A stretch of DNA of 64,000 nucleotides, taken from the NCBI GenBank assembly GCA_964549505.1, contig CAZJVD010000009.1, forward strand, positions 48,042 to 112,041, in the 5' to 3' direction. The position numbers were made by a program, and so were the translations under genes. Of the stretch, positions 14,933-24,675 are shown in pieces (position 1 is the first letter of the stretch; each line of letters begins with the position of its first letter). Origin of the DNA: CAZJVD01 sp964549505 (GTDB taxonomy: Bacteria; Bdellovibrionota; UBA1018; CAZJVD01). A model generated the notes under the pieces. That model made no database searches. It saw nothing but the letters and a program-made list of their open reading frames with translations, and was not told where the DNA came from.

Positions 14933-15910
14933 CTAGCGCGACTTCTCCGCCGAACCATCGATATAAAGTTCCATTGCGTCGATTTCATCTTTCAAGTACG
15001 CGGTATCCGCGGCCGGATACCGTAACTCCGTCACAAAGTTTTCTTTCGCTTTTGCTGCTGCCAAAAGAAATCCTTCGCCGGCAGGAACGGTGTCGGGCTC
15101 GAGTTGGAAAACCCCGTCCTTCTTAAAGGCGACACTCGGGTCCACGAGTCTCCAACCTTTGTTTCTAAACATCGCGATCAGATCACCTAAGAACAGTGCA
15201 TTTAAAAGGTTGTGATGGATCAGAAGTGTGTGATGGATCTGTTTCCCAAAAACTTCCTGTGCAAGCTCGTCATAGTAGAGCGCATTTTCCAAAACATGCT
15301 TCAAATAGATATCCCGATAAAAACCGACATCCGTACTGGTCTTTTTCTTTAAGCGATCGATCATGCGTTGATCGATGTACCAGTCCGAGGTGCTGATGGT
15401 GACGTAGCCGTGTGAGTAACCGTGTGTCTTAAGAAATGCGCGCATTTGATCGCGCTTCTCCAGCGTGTCGCCCTCTCTAAGAAAAGGGAATCTGAAATAC
15501 CTCCTGAAGTTACTAAAGTCTTTCAGAAGTGGCTCGACCTTCAGTACGTCCGTCGAAAAGTCATCAAATTCGGTCGCGTGATAGTCGAGGTGTGAAAAGG
15601 TGTGATTCGCAATCCAGTGCCCTCTTCTGTCCCAAGCTTTCAAAAGAGCAGTACCTTCTTTGCTAAGGGCCGTGCCTTTTTCATTAGTGACACGCATTCC
15701 GCACACAAACAAAACAACCTTCGCGTGAGCACCCTCTAAAACCTGCAATATGAGTTTGTCTCGCATAGCAGGAGAGTGCCTCGGGGTCGGGTCAAGATTA
15801 GGATCATCAATGGTTATGCTATATGAAGCCGCGAACGATGAATCCGCCGCTAAAAGTAGCCAAGAAGTGGCGACGAGGCCGATCGTCTTCGTTTTCGCTT
15901 TCATTTTCAT
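14933..15910 (-). CDS. Polysaccharide deacetylase (NodB) family protein, secreted
   Basis: A 325-residue protein with a signal peptide and a NodB-type carbohydrate esterase domain. Motif 1 is SYSITIDDPN (Asp-Asp, catalytic base and metal ligand). Motif 2 is NHTFSHLDYH (the H-x3-5-H metal site). Motif 3 is YFRFPFLREGD. These enzymes remove N-acetyl groups from peptidoglycan, chitin or other glycans. The ATG at 15910 overlaps the stop of the upstream pseudo-subtilase gene (ATGA), so the two are probably co-translated. It is predicted to act in the periplasm or on a prey/host wall. Confidence 0.88.
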   Translation of the reverse strand: MKMKAKTKTIGLVATSWLLLAADSSFAASYSITIDDPNLDPTPRHSPAMRDKLILQVLEGAHAKVVLFVCGMRVTNEKGTALSKEGTALLKAWDRRGHWIANHTFSHLDYHATEFDDFSTDVLKVEPLLKDFSNFRRYFRFPFLREGDTLEKRDQMRAFLKTHGYSHGYVTISTSDWYIDQRMIDRLKKKTSTDVGFYRDIYLKHVLENALYYDELAQEVFGKQIHHTLLIHHNLLNALFLGDLIAMFRNKGWRLVDPSVAFKKDGVFQLEPDTVPAGEGFLLAAAKAKENFVTELRYPAADTAYLKDEIDAMELYIDGSAEKSR

Positions 15911-18381
15911 TGAACCGCCAAGTACGAGATAGCGCTATCGCGGTATCCGCTGTCGTCCTCAACCACCAATTCGACCGCGTAGTTTCCGGGAACGGGATAC
16001 GAACACGAATACTTGCCGACTCCCGACACGGAGTCCCCCGAGAGAAAGAGCGCGTTCATCCCATTTCCGCATGAGACTTGGGTATGAACAATCGTTCCAT
16101 CCTGATCATAGGCAGGCACAGTATCGATCAACACGCTCGAGCCAGCGGAAATCGTTGATGGGTTCAAACTGAACTTCGCCATGGGAGGCATGCCTTGAGG
16201 CACGAGTCCATCGGTGGTTTGCTTTCGAACGATGATGTCCACTGGCTTTGAAGTGTCGACAGGATGAAACACGGGACTCGAGTCGGTAAGATCAAGATCT
16301 CCATCGATCATTTGAAATCGAACCCGATAAACTTTGCCGGCCTCTATGAAGGGTCCAGCGACAACATTGCCGAACGGATTATAAGGATCGCCTTGATCGT
16401 ATGGCTGCCAGCAACAGTATGTTTTGCCATCAAAGCGATAAGTGTAGCGAATGAGCGGATCAGAAAGATGATCGGGATCCCGCGCATTCTTCAGTCGAAT
16501 GGTTACCCAATTCCATTGGTAAGGAAGGGATACCTCGTTACTCCCACTACTATCGTTCGGCGCCACCTGGGATCCTGCATACATATACACTCTACCTTCT
16601 GGGGGCTGGCCAGGCTGAGGGGACTTCTGAATGCCGACCTGAACACTCGCAGGAGCGGCTGCTCCACCGTTTCCGTCGTTCGCACTGAACTGATAAGCGA
16701 GTGAAACATCGCGCGCAAGAGAAGGTGCCGTAAACTGAAATGCCTCGGCGCCAACAAAATAGTGTCGATACACCGAACCAAAATCAAAAATCCTCGCCAC
16801 CATATAGTCTAGGAGACTGAAATCATTGATCACGATTTTACTTCCCCACGACCCCCCGACGGTCGAGAGACCGGCGCCCGCGTCCGGATCGACGATCGTA
16901 CCCGTGAGCCGAATCGAATCCCCCGCTGCTGCTGGAGAAGTAAGGCTGCTCCGTGCCTCTGCCTTGGGCGGAAGATTTGGAGTGTAGCGTGCTCCCAGCT
17001 CTTGTGTTGCTCGATCACAAATCTTGGCATGGTTGATTCGTCCACTCGATGTGTTCATTCTGTAGAGCGAGGGCACCACATCGACGGTGGTATGTCTCAG
17101 CAGCAAATCACGAACATGATCTAGGCTTAACGCGGGAAAAGTGGAAATGAGTTGAGCCGCAACCGCACTCGTCATGGCAACCGCTGGCGCCGATCCGGTC
17201 AACGACAAGTATCCGCTCGGGTCACAAAGAGGACAATTCGATTTAGGAACCGTTGAGAGAATCCCGGAACCAGGTGCACCTAGGTCGATGGTTGACGTTC
17301 CATATCCAGCTGTCGAAAGAATCTGATCGCCGGCGTCGGTGGGAAGAACGGCAATGGAATTGCGAAGCTGAAATGCAGCTGGATAGATCGGTTCGATATC
17401 ATGATTGGCGGCGACGAGCGCACCACCCGAGACGACGAGAGTCTGACTGGGCAAAAGAGAATGAAACGCGTCCTCCAAAATCAAGCTTCGTCCCATGCTG
17501 TACCAGGGAATATTCAATACGCGTGCGTAACTATCGGGCAGACCACTGTTGGCAAGAACCTGCAGATGCACCAAACACTTAACCACCGTCGAGACGTGCA
17601 AGCTTCCATACGCATCGATCGCTTTCATGGAAAGGATCTTAGCCTTCCAGTTGATGCCAGCGATCCCGATACCATTTCCTGTGTCCGCCCCCATAATGCC
17701 GGCTAAGTACGTTCCAAAGCCGATGTCATCGATCGCGTCGTTACCAGGGACTTCGCAATGGTAACCTAAGCTATGAATGAGGGGATCCCGTATAAGCCCA
17801 GTCTGCAGATCCTCGTGGATAAAATCAGCGCCACTATCGATACTTGCGATCACGGCATTTTCGGCGCTCGTGAATCCTCCTGCCCACGCTAAAGGGGTTT
17901 GAATTTTCTGGAGCCCCCACTGACTTCCGAAATACGGGTCATTGGGAGTGGGGGGAGTGGGGTTCGCTGTGGCCGCTGCAGTGGCCACAGCCGTAGACGA
18001 TTGAATCGTGGGAAGCACGATAGAGAACGCATCAAGCTCGGCGCGCTGGACTTCTGATCGAGCGGCATAGGATTTTCTCACCTCCTCGATCTTGTTACTC
18101 GCGCTCTGGTCGAGAACGATCACGCGGTAAATACTGGAAAGAAAACTTCTCTGTGAAGACGAAAGCGCCTGAAGCTCCTTTCCGATCACGAGAGGAACCG
18201 CAACCGTACCCGGCACTTCATAAAAGTTTCCGGGTTTGAACTGAACCAAAAGCTGGTCGGCAACGGCGCTCTTCTTTTGTTCAATCGGATTGGTTTGCCC
18301 CGAAGCAGGAATGGAAAAGCTAAAACTTCCGATTAGCAATCCGTAACACACACAAAAGCCAGTAACTTGGCGATACATCAT
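15907..18381 (-). CDS. Subtilisin-like pseudoprotease with PKD-like C-terminus
   Basis: An 824-residue secreted protein with an S8 (subtilisin) domain at about 145-430 and Ig/PKD-like modules to the C-terminus (last module about 735-824). The Asp box is kept (IASIDSGADFIHEDL, Asp182). The His box HGTHVAG reads GFGTYLAG, with Phe222 in place of the catalytic His. The Ser box GTSMAAP reads GSAPAVA, with Ala398 in place of the nucleophile. It should therefore have no protease activity. A propeptide-like region precedes the domain. It overlaps the deacetylase gene by four bases. It may bind peptide, glycan or partner proteins. Confidence 0.82.
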   Translation of the reverse strand: MMYRQVTGFCVCYGLLIGSFSFSIPASGQTNPIEQKKSAVADQLLVQFKPGNFYEVPGTVAVPLVIGKELQALSSSQRSFLSSIYRVIVLDQSASNKIEEVRKSYAARSEVQRAELDAFSIVLPTIQSSTAVATAAATANPTPPTPNDPYFGSQWGLQKIQTPLAWAGGFTSAENAVIASIDSGADFIHEDLQTGLIRDPLIHSLGYHCEVPGNDAIDDIGFGTYLAGIMGADTGNGIGIAGINWKAKILSMKAIDAYGSLHVSTVVKCLVHLQVLANSGLPDSYARVLNIPWYSMGRSLILEDAFHSLLPSQTLVVSGGALVAANHDIEPIYPAAFQLRNSIAVLPTDAGDQILSTAGYGTSTIDLGAPGSGILSTVPKSNCPLCDPSGYLSLTGSAPAVAMTSAVAAQLISTFPALSLDHVRDLLLRHTTVDVVPSLYRMNTSSGRINHAKICDRATQELGARYTPNLPPKAEARSSLTSPAAAGDSIRLTGTIVDPDAGAGLSTVGGSWGSKIVINDFSLLDYMVARIFDFGSVYRHYFVGAEAFQFTAPSLARDVSLAYQFSANDGNGGAAAPASVQVGIQKSPQPGQPPEGRVYMYAGSQVAPNDSSGSNEVSLPYQWNWVTIRLKNARDPDHLSDPLIRYTYRFDGKTYCCWQPYDQGDPYNPFGNVVAGPFIEAGKVYRVRFQMIDGDLDLTDSSPVFHPVDTSKPVDIIVRKQTTDGLVPQGMPPMAKFSLNPSTISAGSSVLIDTVPAYDQDGTIVHTQVSCGNGMNALFLSGDSVSGVGKYSCSYPVPGNYAVELVVEDDSGYRDSAISYLAVQ

Positions 18382-18523
18382 TCTTGTTTACCCCTTGTAT
18401 CAAATACTTTGCGCACACCTTACACGACCTTGAGCCATTGATTGAACGTGAGTTTCAATCTCAAGCTCGCGGGGTTATATATCGGCAAAATTACTAAATC
18501 AAAAATATACGAAACGTCTTGGT

Positions 18524-19882
18524 TTAGAAGAGATTACCCAGAACCATTCCGGAAGCCATTCCCAACGCCCAATCACCGCCGCTCCCTGCGCTCGGAGAGG
18601 ATATCGAGGACGATGATGATGACGAAGATGACAACGAAACCGCGCGACTTCTTGCGGCTTCTGCATTCGCATCCATGATCGCAACCGTATCGGCCACAGT
18701 TTCCATGCTGCTGATCAGATAGCCTCCACAGCTCGCGCTCTTATGAAACACGACTGCCTGAACATAAGTGAGAAGCGAAACTTTGTACTCCCGTTTATTA
18801 CTCGTGCTCCACTCATGAGAGCTGGCGAACACATCGAGAACTTCATTTTGTATTTCCCTGAAATCATCTGGCGAATGAATCACGGTCAGTTTCTCGAGAG
18901 CCAAGGTCAAGATGTAGACATCCAAATACAGAAACTCTCGAGTCCAAGAAGTGCCGGTTCGTGCAGCCACCATTTGATCGAAAGCACCTAAATCTTCCTT
19001 AGCCTTCTCTAAACGTAACCCCCAATTGATCCCTCGTGGAAGCGCGGCCAAGATCACATAAAGCTCTGAATCGCTGACGGTCGCTGCAGATTGGACGGCA
19101 GCTCTCATTGCCTTCAGACGACCTTCAGAGGTGTTCGCCACCCTAACGGCGTCTAGTATCTGCGGGCTAACGTGAGCGGGATCCACGATGATCGGACGCT
19201 TTGCTGTCTGAAGGGCGACGACGATCGACTTTCCATCGGTTGTGTACTGGCTAACTTTTTCAGCATACAAGCGCCGAAACAGCGCGCGCACGGAGTCTTG
19301 ATACAAGCTATGTCTACTGTCCCATTGAACCAGAGTCTCAAGAATATTGAGCATAGGAGCCAGTGCATCCATAAAGACTCCCGGATGGTGAATCTGGCTT
19401 ATCTTTGAAACCACGCGATAGAGGAGCAACAACTCAGTCGGGGTCCACTCGGGAAGATCAAAACGAATGCCCAGTCGGGCCTCCATGTCGCTGCGGAATC
19501 TTTCGTATTCAACAACGCCACGCGATTTTGCAACGACGGGAGCCGGCGTTGGATCTGCCGCCTTAGGCTTTTTGGATGTGAGTTCAGTTCCCCAGCCTCG
19601 ATGCCTTGGCATGTTGTGAATGAGAAAATACAGGTCAAGATCAGAAAAGGATTCCACTTCATAGGATCTGTTGATGAGACCGGTGAGGACCTCGTTGCGA
19701 GGCTTTCCGCGAGACCGCTCGAACACCTCAGCAAAAACCGAACGAGAAAGACCGTCTATAATACGTTGAATTTTTGGGCGGCCACTTCCTTCGCCTGAAA
19801 CCGCGCCATTGCAATTCGCCCACGCTTCGGCAGATCCAAAGAGAAAAAACACGCCAACAAGGAAACCGTAAAAGTGGTTCAT
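18524..19882 (-). CDS. Secreted protein with an internal duplication and poly-Ser tail
   Basis: A 452-residue protein with signal peptide MNHFYGFLVGVFFLFGSAEA. Two halves align by eye: SDLDLYFLIHNMPRHRGWGTEL with SDSELYVILAALPRGINWGL, and ELLLLYRVVSKISQIHHPGVF with LDVYILTLALEKLTVIHSPD. This implies a duplicated helical unit of about 150-170 residues. Near the C-terminus is a run of ten or more serines, then a Gly/Ala/Met segment (GLGMASGMVLGNLF-like) that could touch a membrane. It follows the pseudo-subtilase at 19931 by 48 bases and is probably the last gene of the motility operon. No family recognised. Confidence 0.72.
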   Translation of the reverse strand: MNHFYGFLVGVFFLFGSAEAWANCNGAVSGEGSGRPKIQRIIDGLSRSVFAEVFERSRGKPRNEVLTGLINRSYEVESFSDLDLYFLIHNMPRHRGWGTELTSKKPKAADPTPAPVVAKSRGVVEYERFRSDMEARLGIRFDLPEWTPTELLLLYRVVSKISQIHHPGVFMDALAPMLNILETLVQWDSRHSLYQDSVRALFRRLYAEKVSQYTTDGKSIVVALQTAKRPIIVDPAHVSPQILDAVRVANTSEGRLKAMRAAVQSAATVSDSELYVILAALPRGINWGLRLEKAKEDLGAFDQMVAARTGTSWTREFLYLDVYILTLALEKLTVIHSPDDFREIQNEVLDVFASSHEWSTSNKREYKVSLLTYVQAVVFHKSASCGGYLISSMETVADTVAIMDANAEAARSRAVSLSSSSSSSSSISSPSAGSGGDWALGMASGMVLGNLF

Positions 19883-19930
19883 GACTGCGTGCGGTATACC
19901 ACAGTGCTCGGGTCTTTTCGACGGCGTTTT

Positions 19931-21346
19931 TCAGCGCACAAACTGAAGCTTCGTGACCGCGAAACCCCACTTATGAACGGAGGCGTCCGAGGTGAGTCGA
20001 AACCGGATGGTTTCACCTGTGACAAAAGCAGTGGCACGCGCCCCACCAGCGCCGGTGATCGTCTCGGCGGCGATGTCTTGGGCATCAGAGATCGTCAAGC
20101 GATCGTACGGATCTTCGATGTCATAGGCATCGATTACCGCGCGGACAAACCGGGCTCCGGGAATGCGTGCTTCGCCTCGTATGTCTGTGGTGGCACCATA
20201 GGGATGGGCCGACTCAAAACGATAGGCGAAATCGATCCACTGATCCTCTTGCGGCCAGGCCGGAGCAGTGTGGGTGCCGACGAACGTGTTCAGTGCATCA
20301 ATCACACCTTCACAACGAGCGAGCCCACGCAACGCATGCGCCCGCGTACATCCGTTCACGATCCGCTCACGCCAGTCGTTCACACTCAGCGTGATCTGCG
20401 TGCGATCCCAAGCAGCGCGGACAAGCGCCGCTACACCAGCAGCATTCGCTGCCGCTAGATGAGACGGATTGCCAACCGCGCCTGCGTCTCTCATGAGCTC
20501 GCCAGGCGCAAACAGGTCAATACTGTTCAGACCATAGTTTGATCCCGTCATTCTTCTGCGTTGCGAATCACTCGCTCCCACCGCGAGAATGCCGTCACTC
20601 TCGATACTCGCTGGGTACACACGTGTTCGATCGAGATCGACGCCGGAGTCACCCGCAGGTGCTACGATCAATGCACCGGCTGACCGTGCACGCGCAACGG
20701 CTGCCTCGAGCTCCGGCGATGTCGTCGCTCCTGCCCAGAGACAAAGAATGACTTTCGCGCCCATGCTCCACGCATAGTCAATACCCCGCGCAACACGATC
20801 CGGCGTGCTGGCTCCCCTACCATCTAAGATACGCACCGGTAGAATTTGAGTGGCCCAGTTGATGCCAACAACGCCAACTCGATTGCCGGCTCGAGCACCC
20901 ATCGCGAGTGCGGCAGCATTGGTCAGTTCGCTGTACGCCCAAACATCACGCGTACTATCAACAAAGTTCCATCCTCGGTAGTCATCGACGAGACCGTTGT
21001 GATCGTCATCAATCCCATTGTCGGACGCATCTCCTGACTCAGCCTCGTTCACAAAAACATTGCCGGCCATGTCGATGGAGTTCCAGTCGAAACCCGAACC
21101 TAAGATCGCAACGATGACGTCATGACTCCCATGATGTCCTTGCTGCCAGAGTACCGGTACACTCATGTGCGCCAGCGGCCATTGGGAGCTGTAGCTCACG
21201 TCATCAAGTAAAACTCCGTCAATCCGAGGTGCGGCGACATCTTGCGGCCGCGCAAAGAACCCACGAGCTAGACTCACGGAGTTCGTAAACAGTATGCCTG
21301 CAACAGCGACGGCACTCACGATCAGGATCGCGCGAACGTCTCGCAT
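19931..21346 (-). CDS. Subtilisin-like pseudoprotease in the motility operon
   Basis: A 471-residue protein with an N-terminal signal or anchor (VRAILIVSAVAVAGILF) and an S8-like domain at about 70-330. The fold landmarks remain: VIVAILGSGFDW, AGNRVGVVGINWATQILPVR, VYPASIESDGILAVGASD, NAAGVAALVRAAW. All three catalytic residues are replaced: Asp by Gly83 (AILGSG), His by Glu140 in ELTNAAA, Ser by His296 (NPSHLAAANAAG). A 120-residue C-terminal beta-rich domain follows. It starts five bases after the VWA lipoprotein stop, so it belongs to the same transcript as the Agl/Glt-like genes. I expect a structural or binding role. Confidence 0.82.
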   Translation of the reverse strand: MRDVRAILIVSAVAVAGILFTNSVSLARGFFARPQDVAAPRIDGVLLDDVSYSSQWPLAHMSVPVLWQQGHHGSHDVIVAILGSGFDWNSIDMAGNVFVNEAESGDASDNGIDDDHNGLVDDYRGWNFVDSTRDVWAYSELTNAAALAMGARAGNRVGVVGINWATQILPVRILDGRGASTPDRVARGIDYAWSMGAKVILCLWAGATTSPELEAAVARARSAGALIVAPAGDSGVDLDRTRVYPASIESDGILAVGASDSQRRRMTGSNYGLNSIDLFAPGELMRDAGAVGNPSHLAAANAAGVAALVRAAWDRTQITLSVNDWRERIVNGCTRAHALRGLARCEGVIDALNTFVGTHTAPAWPQEDQWIDFAYRFESAHPYGATTDIRGEARIPGARFVRAVIDAYDIEDPYDRLTISDAQDIAAETITGAGGARATAFVTGETIRFRLTSDASVHKWGFAVTKLQFVR

Positions 21347-21351
21347 TTGAG

Positions 21352-22344
21352 TTATCTCCCCACATCCTCGTCGAATTCGATTCGAACGCGATCGTGCCCT
21401 GCGATCGTAAAGTCGAGATCATAGAAGTTCATCGTGTTCGTCTTGTAGTCGTAGAACCACAAACCACCTTCCTCTTTGAGACCACCCGGTAGCGTTCGTC
21501 CGGCATAGGTCACACGAATCGTCTTCACGATCGGGCGAGCTGGTAAATAGATCTGAAAGATAGAAATCCGCGTGATGAGGTCTTGCGCAAGATCCGCGAG
21601 ATTCTCACCAAAGCTAGGACTGCAGATCCCGTAGTACTTGCCATGGGTCAGGTTAACGGCTTCTTCAAAAGGTGAGCCCTGATAGTGAGAAGCACTTCGG
21701 CATCCGATATCGTTGCCTTCGAAAGCACCGTAAATAAAAACCCGCGAAGCATCGCCGTTCTTAAGATTCAAAAGAAACTCAACAAACGACGCGGCCGGGA
21801 TCCCACTCTGCTCCTCCTCATCGGTAATCATGATCACTGCAAGCGCGGCCTCCGGACGTAAGAAGTCGGGATACTGAGTCAGCGCGCTCTGAATCGGCGC
21901 AAACTCCCGTTCAACGCTGTCGCCCCTGGTCCCGAGCGCCATCACACCTCGTTGAAACACGGTGATGCCATTGGGTGTCTGCCAATCGAGAATAGGATTC
22001 CGCGGTGGAAAACCCAGATACGGAGGTTCACGAAGACTCGTGGACAATAAGCCCATCCGCCACTCTAGGGAATTCTGCGTGAACTTTTGCATGAACCGAT
22101 CTGTGTTTTGGATCACCAGCCATTGGTATTCGTCCATACTCTGGCTGTTATCAATCACCCAAAGAATATCGACCGCTGTCTGGTGATAAAACTCAAGCAC
22201 CGAGGGTTCGATAGAATAGGAAGGAGAAGGTTTCAGATCCACTTGATAGAGTAAGTCGCGATCACGACAGCCGCTGAAAGCCAGCGCGAGACCCATAAGT
22301 CCAATTGCAGCACGCAGGTTTTTTCGCGAGTTCCCCGAGTTCAT
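21352..22344 (-). CDS. VWA-domain lipoprotein, CglB-like adhesin candidate
   Basis: A 330-residue protein starting at ATG 22344, which overlaps the upstream stop (ATGA). The signal ends in AFSGC, a likely lipobox (Cys26). Residues about 55-260 form a von Willebrand A domain: hydrophobic strand, then the MIDAS motif D65-N-S67-Q-S69 (ILWVIDNSQSM), later VIMITDEEE. A short beta-rich tail follows. In myxobacterial gliding, CglB is an outer-membrane lipoprotein with a VWA fold that couples the Glt complex to the substrate. The position directly after an outer-membrane barrel and motor genes suggests the same job here. That assignment is inference. Confidence 0.8.
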   Translation of the reverse strand: MNSGNSRKNLRAAIGLMGLALAFSGCRDRDLLYQVDLKPSPSYSIEPSVLEFYHQTAVDILWVIDNSQSMDEYQWLVIQNTDRFMQKFTQNSLEWRMGLLSTSLREPPYLGFPPRNPILDWQTPNGITVFQRGVMALGTRGDSVEREFAPIQSALTQYPDFLRPEAALAVIMITDEEEQSGIPAASFVEFLLNLKNGDASRVFIYGAFEGNDIGCRSASHYQGSPFEEAVNLTHGKYYGICSPSFGENLADLAQDLITRISIFQIYLPARPIVKTIRVTYAGRTLPGGLKEEGGLWFYDYKTNTMNFYDLDFTIAGHDRVRIEFDEDVGR

Positions 22345-23963
22345 GGTTGACCTCCAGCAGAAGCCGCTGCCGAACGACAAACGCCATCGGTCACCGACTT
22401 AAGATGAAAGGGTTCGTCGGGCCATAACACACCATCGAATTTGAAAGCGATCTCTCGATCCGACTTCTGCAACGCGGTTGTTCCAGCAGCCTTCGGCACT
22501 TGACCAAGACGTACCTGGCTCAGAAGTTCAACTTTCACAAACTGCATCTTTCGAATGGCTTCTTTGAGCTGCGAAGCCAAACTCTCCCACCGTTGTCGAC
22601 GCTCACGACCCAAGCTTTTCTTAACGAGATCCACGTTGCGTGCGATCTCGGCGCGCAATGCCGTCCAGTGCTTTTGAGGGCCGACGGCTGGCAAAACGGC
22701 TCCTACGCTTCGCTCCTCAAGACGCGCAAGTTCAGTCGCCTCGGCTTGTAGTTGCGGAACAGCCGCCTCGGCCTGCGACAGAAACCAGTCACCCCCCGCT
22801 CCTAACGCCGGCGGTGCGGGCGTCTCCGATGCGGCTAAAGCCAACTCGATTTTCTTCGCCCAGTTTGTGTTCACACGATTGAAATTCGCAAAATCGCTCT
22901 TTACAGCCGTATAGAGACAGAACTTGAGATCCGAAATCGCCTGCACCAACCAAAGTTCCGGAGCAAAGCGCTCTTCAAAGAGTTTGGAGTTCAGCGTGGA
23001 CAGATGGCCGCGCAAACTCTGCGTATCGTTCTTACGTAACCAAATCCATGTTAGCTCTTCGCGCGCTTTCGGAAACTGCGCGACAGAGTTCGGGATCTTC
23101 AAATAAAACGTTTCAGCCCCATCGAGCGCTCCTGCTTGATAGAGCAAACGTGCGATCTGCAAATAGTACCGCGCGAGATCGCGAACACTCCCCTTCTTAT
23201 CAATGGCGGGTTCAAGATGATCGCGGAGAATGCGTGCGGCTTCACCCAACTGATCGCTCTTCGCTAGACTCAGAGCTGCGGTTTCTGAAAGTGGAATCTT
23301 TAGCGGGTGACTGGGGTCGATGTACCCCAGCAGCGGTATAGCTTTTGCGCCCGACCGCAGCCCCATGTAAAGATGCGCTTCGAGAAACAGTTTGCTACGT
23401 GTCGGCGGAAAACGACTGAGAATCCCACGTTGTTCCTGAGTGAGCTGGATCTGTCGACTCGCAAATCCATTCGTAAAACCTTGGGTGGTCGTTTCAATCA
23501 TTTGTTCGAGTGCAAGCGCGAACGGAGACTGTGCACGCTTCTCAACGGCCAGCAACTTTACCCATTCGTCGACAAAACTCTGCGAGAGTCCCAGCTTGAA
23601 TAAAAGATACGCGTACGAAAATCGATAAGGTTCTTCAAACGCTTCGGGAATCTTCATCTCGAGCGTCGAAACAAGATGTGCGGCTTCTTCGAACTGCCGC
23701 GAGAGAATTCGCTGCACCCAGGAATTGACTTCGTAACTCAGTCCGACCTGATTTTTCCAAGTCGAAAACAGTTGGATCACAAACGGATCATCGAGATGCA
23801 ATTGCGTGTAAACGGGTTCCGACGCTTTCGTCTCTGCTTGTCCCGGTTGAACCGAATTCAAAAGTGCATCCGCTGCCGAGCCTGCATGTGCGGCATGGTC
23901 AGCGGTCCAGAGCGCGCTGACACCAACAGCAAAAGTCGCAATCACCTGACACAGGCTACGCAT
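22341..23963 (-). CDS. Periplasmic TPR-like protein of the motility cluster
   Basis: A 540-residue, almost entirely helical protein with a signal peptide (MRSLCQVIATFAVGVSALWT). Repeated helix pairs of TPR type are visible (for example LSLAKSDQLGEAARILRDHL and IARLLYQAGALDGAETFYLK). I use ATG 23963, ten bases after the upstream barrel gene stop. Myxobacterial Glt systems contain several TPR proteins that scaffold the periplasmic complex (GltC, GltD, GltE); this gene occupies an equivalent position. It overlaps the VWA lipoprotein gene by four bases. Confidence 0.75.
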   Translation of the reverse strand: MRSLCQVIATFAVGVSALWTADHAAHAGSAADALLNSVQPGQAETKASEPVYTQLHLDDPFVIQLFSTWKNQVGLSYEVNSWVQRILSRQFEEAAHLVSTLEMKIPEAFEEPYRFSYAYLLFKLGLSQSFVDEWVKLLAVEKRAQSPFALALEQMIETTTQGFTNGFASRQIQLTQEQRGILSRFPPTRSKLFLEAHLYMGLRSGAKAIPLLGYIDPSHPLKIPLSETAALSLAKSDQLGEAARILRDHLEPAIDKKGSVRDLARYYLQIARLLYQAGALDGAETFYLKIPNSVAQFPKAREELTWIWLRKNDTQSLRGHLSTLNSKLFEERFAPELWLVQAISDLKFCLYTAVKSDFANFNRVNTNWAKKIELALAASETPAPPALGAGGDWFLSQAEAAVPQLQAEATELARLEERSVGAVLPAVGPQKHWTALRAEIARNVDLVKKSLGRERRQRWESLASQLKEAIRKMQFVKVELLSQVRLGQVPKAAGTTALQKSDREIAFKFDGVLWPDEPFHLKSVTDGVCRSAAASAGGQP

Positions 23964-23973
23964 GTTATGCACG

Positions 23974-24675
23974 TTACTCGCCTCCACCGAACACGTAGCC
24001 AATATCGAGATGGCTCATGAGGTGCTCGACGAGACCGCGACTCAGAACACGCTGCTCATTGTAGACGTAGGTTTCGACTCCGAGACGGGAACTCCAGTGC
24101 TTTCCAAGCCAAAACGCAAACCCTGTCGACGCAACCGCCGCAAACTGACTGCCCGTATTGAGATCGACCCGACCCGCACCCAGCGCGACAAAGTAGTCGA
24201 AGTACAGAGTCTGTTCCATGCTCAGACGAAACTTTCCGTAGAAGAGATGATGACCGACTGTGAGATCGACACGACTCTTAGCGTACGCAATGTCGGGAAA
24301 CCGACCGTACTCCTGAAAAAGGTTTGCAGCCGACTCGCTCATCGTATTGAAAACGTACGATCCGGTTAGCGCCAGGTTCCAACGATCCGAGAGATGGTAT
24401 CGAAGGGCTCCATGGATATCACTGCTATTGAGAAAACGTTCACCGGCCAGCGTGTACGCACCCCCAACGGATGTTTCGAAACGACCTTTCAACGGCGAAA
24501 AGCGACTCTGGACAGCATAGAGCTGCTCTTTCGGAATCTCACCAGCAAGTTCGTTTTCTGGTATCGCTAGTGTTTGCAGCTGTTCTTCGAGAGTTGCCTC
24601 GTCCGCAGCGAGCACACTGGCAACCGTTAATATCGATCCGATCGTAACAACGAGTGCAAGGCTTCTCATATTCAT
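23974..24675 (-). CDS. Outer-membrane beta-barrel protein of the motility cluster
   Basis: A 233-residue protein with a signal peptide (MRSLALVVTIGSILTVASVLA). After a short acidic helical segment it has alternating amphipathic strands (FETSVGGAYTL, GALRYHLSDRWNLALTGSYVF, GFAFWLGKHWSSRLGVETYVYNE) typical of the small outer-membrane barrel family common in Myxococcota and Bdellovibrionota. It starts at ATG 24675, overlapping the upstream stop (ATGA). In Glt systems such barrels (GltA/GltB) carry force through the outer membrane; that role is inferred from context. Confidence 0.8.
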   Translation of the reverse strand: MNMRSLALVVTIGSILTVASVLAADEATLEEQLQTLAIPENELAGEIPKEQLYAVQSRFSPLKGRFETSVGGAYTLAGERFLNSSDIHGALRYHLSDRWNLALTGSYVFNTMSESAANLFQEYGRFPDIAYAKSRVDLTVGHHLFYGKFRLSMEQTLYFDYFVALGAGRVDLNTGSQFAAVASTGFAFWLGKHWSSRLGVETYVYNEQRVLSRGLVEHLMSHLDIGYVFGGGE

